This document shows positions 50,901 through 56,900 of a stretch of 64,000 nucleotides of DNA, piece after piece. Both the position numbers and the translations under genes were made by a program. The stretch is taken from NCBI GenBank assembly GCA_032717465.1, contig CM064669.1, forward strand, positions 51,223,694-51,287,693, read 5' to 3'. The stretch comes from Coenobita brevimanus (lineage: Eukaryota; Arthropoda; Malacostraca; Decapoda; Coenobitidae). Each line of letters starts with the position of its first letter. Within the stretch, counting starts at the first letter, position 1. A model generated the notes under the pieces. It did not search any database and was not told where the DNA came from. It saw only the letters and a list, made by a program, of their open reading frames with translations.

Positions 50901-53900
50901 AAGAGGGGGGTAGTAGGGTAGGAAGATGGGGGGTAGTAGGATAGGAAGATGGGGGGTAGTAGGGTAGGAAGATGGGGGGTAGTAGGGTAGGAAGAGGGAG
51001 GGTAGTAGGGTAGGAAGGTGGGGAATAGTAGGGTAGGAAGGGAAAGGTGGGGGGTAGTAGTAGGGTAGGAAGGGAAAGGTGGGGGTAGTAGGGTAGGAAG
51101 AGGGAGGGTAGGAAGGTGGGGAATAGTAGGGTAGGAGGGGAGAGGTTGGGGGTAGTAGTAGGGTAGGAAGGGAGAGGTGGGGGGTAATAGGGTAGGAAGG
51201 TTGGAGGGGGGGTAGTAGAGTAGGAAGGGAGGGAGGTAGGTAGTAGGGTAGGAAGGTTGGAGGGGGGTAGTAGGGTAAAAAGGGAATAGAGGGTAGTGGA
51301 GAAGGAAGGAAGGGGGGAGTAGTAGGGTAGCAAAGGGATGGGGAGTAGTGGGATATGAAGGAAAGGGGGTGGGGGTAGGAAAAGGGTAGTAGTAGGGTAT
51401 GAAGGAGGAAAAGAGGGGGTAATAGGGTGGGGAGGGGAGTAAGAAGGGAAAGAGGGAGGTGGTATAGTAAGGTAGGAAGGGGGTATTAGGGTAGGAAGGG
51501 AGGGTGGGATGGTGAACAAGGAAGGGAGTGGGGGTAGGAGGGTACATAAAGAGAGGGTGGTAATGAGGTAGAGGGAGGGAAGGGGATGGTAGGGTAATGG
51601 AAGAGACAGGGGGGAGTAGTAGTGTAGAGGAAGGGAGAGAGGGTGGCAGGATAGAGGAAGGGAGAGGAGGTGGCAGGATAGTGGAAGGGAGAGGTGGTGG
51701 CAGGATAGAGGATGGGAGGGAGAGGGTAGTAGGACAGAGGAAGGGAGAGGGGGTGGCTGGAGAGAGGAAGGGAGAGGGGGTGGCAGGATAGAGGAAGGGA
51801 GAGGGGGTGGTAGGATAGAGGAAGGGAGAGGGGGTGGTAGGATAGAGGAAGGGAGAGGGGGTGGTAGGATAGAGGAAGGGAGAGGGGGTGGTAGGATAGA
51901 GGAAGGGAGAGGGGGTGTTAGGACTGAGGAAGGGAGAGGGGGTGTTAGGACAGAGGAAGGGAGAGGGGGTGGCAGGACAGAGGAAGGGAGAGGGGGTGGC
52001 AGGATAGAGGAAGGGAGAGGGTAGTAGGACAGAGGAAGGGAGGGGAGGTGGTAGTGTACAGGGAAGGAAGACGGGGTAAGAGGGTAGAGGAAGGAAGGGG
52101 AGAGTAATAATGTTGAAACTTAAGTCATAAAGTCATGTAAACCTTAATTTATGTATGTACATTATTTTGAAAAGTCTTTAATAAAGAATAAGAAATAATA
52201 CTCTCTCTAACATAACAAATATTTTAAGACTCAGGAAGGGGGGCATGGAAGGGGTAGGATGGAGGAGGAGGATGGGGGTAGGAAGGAGAGGGGGAGGAGG
52301 TGGGGGTATGAAGAGGTGGTGGTGGGGGGTAGGAAGAGGTGGAGGAGGGGGGTATGGAGAGGAGGAGGAGGAGGGGGGTATGGAAAGGAGGAGGAGGGGG
52401 GATAGGGAGAGGAGAGGGGTAGGAAGGAAGAAGAGGAGGGGAGTAGGAAGAGGAGGTGGAGGGGGTAGAAGGAGGAGGGGAGTAGGAAGAGGAGGAGGAG
52501 GGAAGGAAGAGGAGGAGGAAGGGAGTAGGAAGTGGAGGAGGAGTTGGAGGGGGGGTAGGAAGAGGAGGTGGAGGGGGTAAGAGGAGGAGGAGGGGGGTAG
52601 GAAGAGGAGGTGGAGGGGGATAGGAAGAGGAGGAGGAGGGGGTAGGAAGAGGAGGAGGAGGGGGTAGGAAGAGGAGGTGGAGGGAGTAGGAGGAGGAGGG
52701 GAGTAGGAAGAGGAGGAGGAGGGGAGTAGGAAGAGGAGGAGGAGGGGGGTAGGAAGAGGAGGAGGAGGGAGTAGGAAGAGGAGGAGGAGGGAGTAGGAAG
52801 AGGAGGAGGAGGGAGGAGGAAGAGGAGGAGGAGGGAGTAGGAAGAGGAGGAGGAGGGAGTAGGAAGAGGAGGAGGAGGGAGGAGGAGGAGGGGGTAGGAA
52901 GAGGAGGAGGAGGGGGATAGGAAGAGGAGGAGGAGGGAGTAGGAAGAGGAGGAGGAGGGGGTAGGAGGAGGAGGATAGGAAGAGGAAGGGGAGGGGGTAG
53001 GAACAGGAGGAGGAGGAGGAAGGGAGTAGGAGGAGGGGGTAGGAAGAGGAGGTGGAGGGGGATAGGAAGAGGAGGTGGAGGGGGATAGGAAGAGGAGGAG
53101 GAGGAGGGGTAGCAAGAGGAGGTGGAGGTAGTAGGAAGAGGAGGAGGGGAGTAGGAAGAGGAGGAGGAGGGGGTAGGAAGAGGAGGTGGAGGGGGATAGG
53201 AAAAGGAGGAGGAGGGGGATAGGAAGAGGAGGAGGAGGGGGTAGCAAGAGGAGGTGGAGGGGGATAGGAAGAGGAGGAGGAAGGAAGAGGAAGAGGAGAT
53301 GGAGGGGGACAGGAAGAGGAGGAGGAGGGGGTAGGAAGAGGAGGAGGAGGGGAGTAGGAAGAGGAGGAGGGGGTAGGAAGAGGAGGAGGGGGTTAGGAAG
53401 AGGAGGAGGGGGTAAGAAGAGGAGGAGGGGGTAGGATGAGGAGGAGGAGGGTAGGAAGACAAGGAGGGGGATAAGAAGAGGGGGAGGAGGAAGAGGAGGG
53501 GTAGGAAAAAGAGGAGGGTAAGAACAGAGGGAAGAAAGAGGAGGAGGAGGGTAGGAAGACGAGGAGGAGGAGGGTAGGAAGACGAGGAGGGGGTAGGAAG
53601 ACGAGGAAGGGGTAGGACGAGGAGGCGGGTAATAACAGGAGGAGGGGGGTAGGAAGAGGAGGAGGAGGATAGAAAAAGGAGAGTAGGAGGAGGAGGGGCA
53701 GGAGGAAAAGGAGGAGGGTAAGAAGAGGGAAGGAAGAGGAGAGTAGGAAGAGGGTAGGAGGGATTAGGGGGTAGGAAGAGGAGGAGGATATGAAAAGGAT
53801 GGGGGTAGGAAGTGGAGGGAAGGAAAAGGAGGAGGAGAGCAGGAAGAGGAGGAGTGGGGTAGGAAGAGCAGAAGGGTAGGAAGAAGAGGGGGTTGGAAGA

Positions 53901-56900
53901 GAAGAAGGAGGGGTAGGAAGAGGAGGAGGTGGGGGGTAGGAACAGAGAGAATGAAGAGGGGGGTAGGGAGGAGGAGGAAGGGATAGGAAGAGGAGAAGGA
54001 GGGGGGTAGGAAGAGGAGGAGGAAGATTACAATCATATAATAGTACATAACAAATTTAATAATGGATAGTAATAATTGCAAAAGTTAAAAAAGAATTTAA
54101 AAAAAATATATCAAGGTACAGTGACCAAAAAGTATCTATGGTTATAATTTTTATTTTATTTTTTTTCCATAGTACAGCTGGTAGTAAGGAGAAAGAAAGA
54201 GAGAAAGTAAGAGAATTAAAATAAAACGAAGTACAGGAGAGAGAGAGAATTAAAATATAACGAAGTACAAGAGAGAGAGAGAAATTAAGATATAGCAAAG
54301 TACAGGAGAGAGAGAGAGAAAGAGAGAGCAAAGTATAACAAACATAATACTGCATATTCTTGGATGAGCTATAACTAAATACATACCTAGTCAGGGAGAA
54401 CTACCAGCATGATGAAATGGGCCTCATATTCATCCACTTATCCTCCAAGCCCATGGTATCCTGGCTCCAGCAGATTGGTGATACTCCCCACACTTACCTT
54501 CATATTAACCTATAAAATCCATCTCAAACATATACATATAAAGCACATGTAAATTACAATGTTATATTTTTGTCACCAAGGATATATTTTTGTCACCAAG
54601 CCTATACTTTCATGCCAACAACCATTTTTAATGCCAATAAATTGCAGCTTTTAGCTCGAGTGATCATTCCTGCACTATGCCCTTATTTGTGGTTGTGGAG
54701 AGGGTTGCTGTATGTCATGGCGCTGATATAACTGGCTGCCTCACAAATGGCCCCCGACTTCTTTTCTCCCAATTGGGGGCTGTAGGAGGACAATTTCAAC
54801 TTCCCTCGACTTTTTTTTATCTCCCAAACAAGGGCTGTGGGCTGTAGGACGGCAATTTAATATCATTCGACTCTCCTTTATCTCCCAAATGAGTCATGGG
54901 CTGTAGGATGACATTCAACATCTGTCGACTCTCCTTACCTCCCAAACATCCCTTGACTCTCCTTTCTTTCCCACACAAGGGGTCGTGGGCCACAGGAGGG
55001 CCATTTCAGGCTGCTCTCCACAGGGTTCATATTAGCAATGAACCTGGCACCACAGCAATATTATGATCACTCTACCCAGGTCCACCACGAGGAGGTAAGC
55101 TGCTCGGACCCACACCATGCCCGTCCCAACCACCCTACTGTTGGACATGCTGCCATCATCATTGTTGCAATTTGACATGTTGCAATCTGTGTCTGTGTTG
55201 AAGGATGGCAGTTCACATTTGACATTTGGAGAACTGGAAGCATTAAATTTGGTCATCAATTTCTTCTTGATCTTAGTCCGTGTCTTCTTTAGAACACACC
55301 GAGAACAGGAAGTGGTGTGTGTGAGACAAAGAAAACACACCAAGAACAGGAACTGGTGTGTATGAAACACGGAAACCACCTGGTGCGCGTGACGCAAAGA
55401 AAACACCAAGAACAGGAACTGGTGTGTGTGATGCAAAGAAACCACACCAAGAACAGGAACTGGTGTGTGAGATGCAAAGAAACCACACCAAGAACAGGAA
55501 CTGGTGTGTGTGATCCAAAGAAAGCATACCAAGAACAGGAACTGGTGTGTGTGACGCAGAAAGCATACCAAGAACAGGAACTGGTGTGTGTGACGCAGAA
55601 AGCATACCAAGAACAGGAACTGGTGTGTGTGACGCAGAAAGCATACCAAGAACAGGAACTGGTGTGTGTGAGACGCGGAAAACACACCAAACGGAACTGA
55701 TGGATGTGGAATGATGAGCTCACAACAATGGAATTGAATGCCGGCTGCAAAACAATTCCCGGTGGTGCACACTTAGCACCTTCCAAACTAATGTACATTG
55801 AAAGAGTTCTAGTTAGCGAATCAAGCCAGCCCATAATAATTTCTCTGATGATGCTGACCATATCACAGGCTTTATGCCGAAATTTTTTGTGGTGTAATTT
55901 GATGACATTTTGGTGACATCATCAATTCCGGTAGTGTTGATGTCAGTCCAGTGCAGTGGGTAAACCTACTGATTGTCTTGAGAAGCAATCTAAAGGCAGT
56001 ACAAAAAGGTATATCCAGTACTGAGGCCGTTTATCAGTGGTACAGGTGTTGACAACATCACTGATATGGTCAGACTTGGTGTCATGGAGTATAGCCCAGT
56101 TGTTTTTTGTTACCCAAAAGTTATGGCCTCAAAACCATCCTCTCAGGTACATCCAGCACCCACACGGCATATAAAAAACATCTGGGATAAAAATCATAAA
56201 AACATAAATTTCAAAGATATTATTCAGTGGAAGAAAGAAGTAAAAAAGCAACCACGTGACTGTCACACGCAAGGGCCGAGTGCATGTGATGGCTGGAACG
56301 TCCCACCTTTGTGACAGCTCACTGTTCACTTAAACGTGCTGTTGTGGGTTCGCTCTGCAGCATCCTAGGATCAGGGCATCGTTTTCGTGACCCCACCTTA
56401 GCGACCCCCTGGTAAGATGCCCGTCCCACCACAAGCACTACACGCATGGCAGATCGATATCGAATGACACAAACTGGCAGGGTGTGTATGTGTGGATTAT
56501 TCTAAGTGACCCAGCCACCCAGGCTTCACAGGAAGAAAGACAGTCAGAGAAATCAAGGGGGAGAGAGGAGGGAGGGGGGGTACACACTGACTCAGCCAGT
56601 GAAAACACCTGATATTCAGTCAGCTAAACAGTATGGTAATCAACCATACCGTGTCAGGGCTTGGCAGATTTTTACGGCCAGACACCCACTTCTGACACCA
56701 ACCTTCCCCAATTTATCCGGGCTTGGGACCAGCAGAGTTGAGCCGGAATCCATCTGGGATCCAACGCAACTCAATGGCTAGGGTAAAATGTCATATACTC
56801 CTAATTTAACTTGGCCTAAAACTGCCATCTACCCATGAATCCCTGCAAGGTTAACAATCACCTGTCACCTGCTGTATGGGTTATTTTTTTTATATTTTTC

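Noticed and set aside
50603..53462. Minus-strand ORFs of 303-412 codons (Pro/Leu/Ser/Tyr)
   Set aside because: Complement of purine minisatellites; open only because the repeat lacks stop codons.
52224..53462. Possible proline-rich structural protein
   Set aside because: No non-repetitive domain, no splice structure, composition fully explained by the GGAGGAGG-type array.
56066..56781. ORFs of 82-91 codons
   Set aside because: No recognisable domain, no coding-like splice context; inside ced-6 intron 8.
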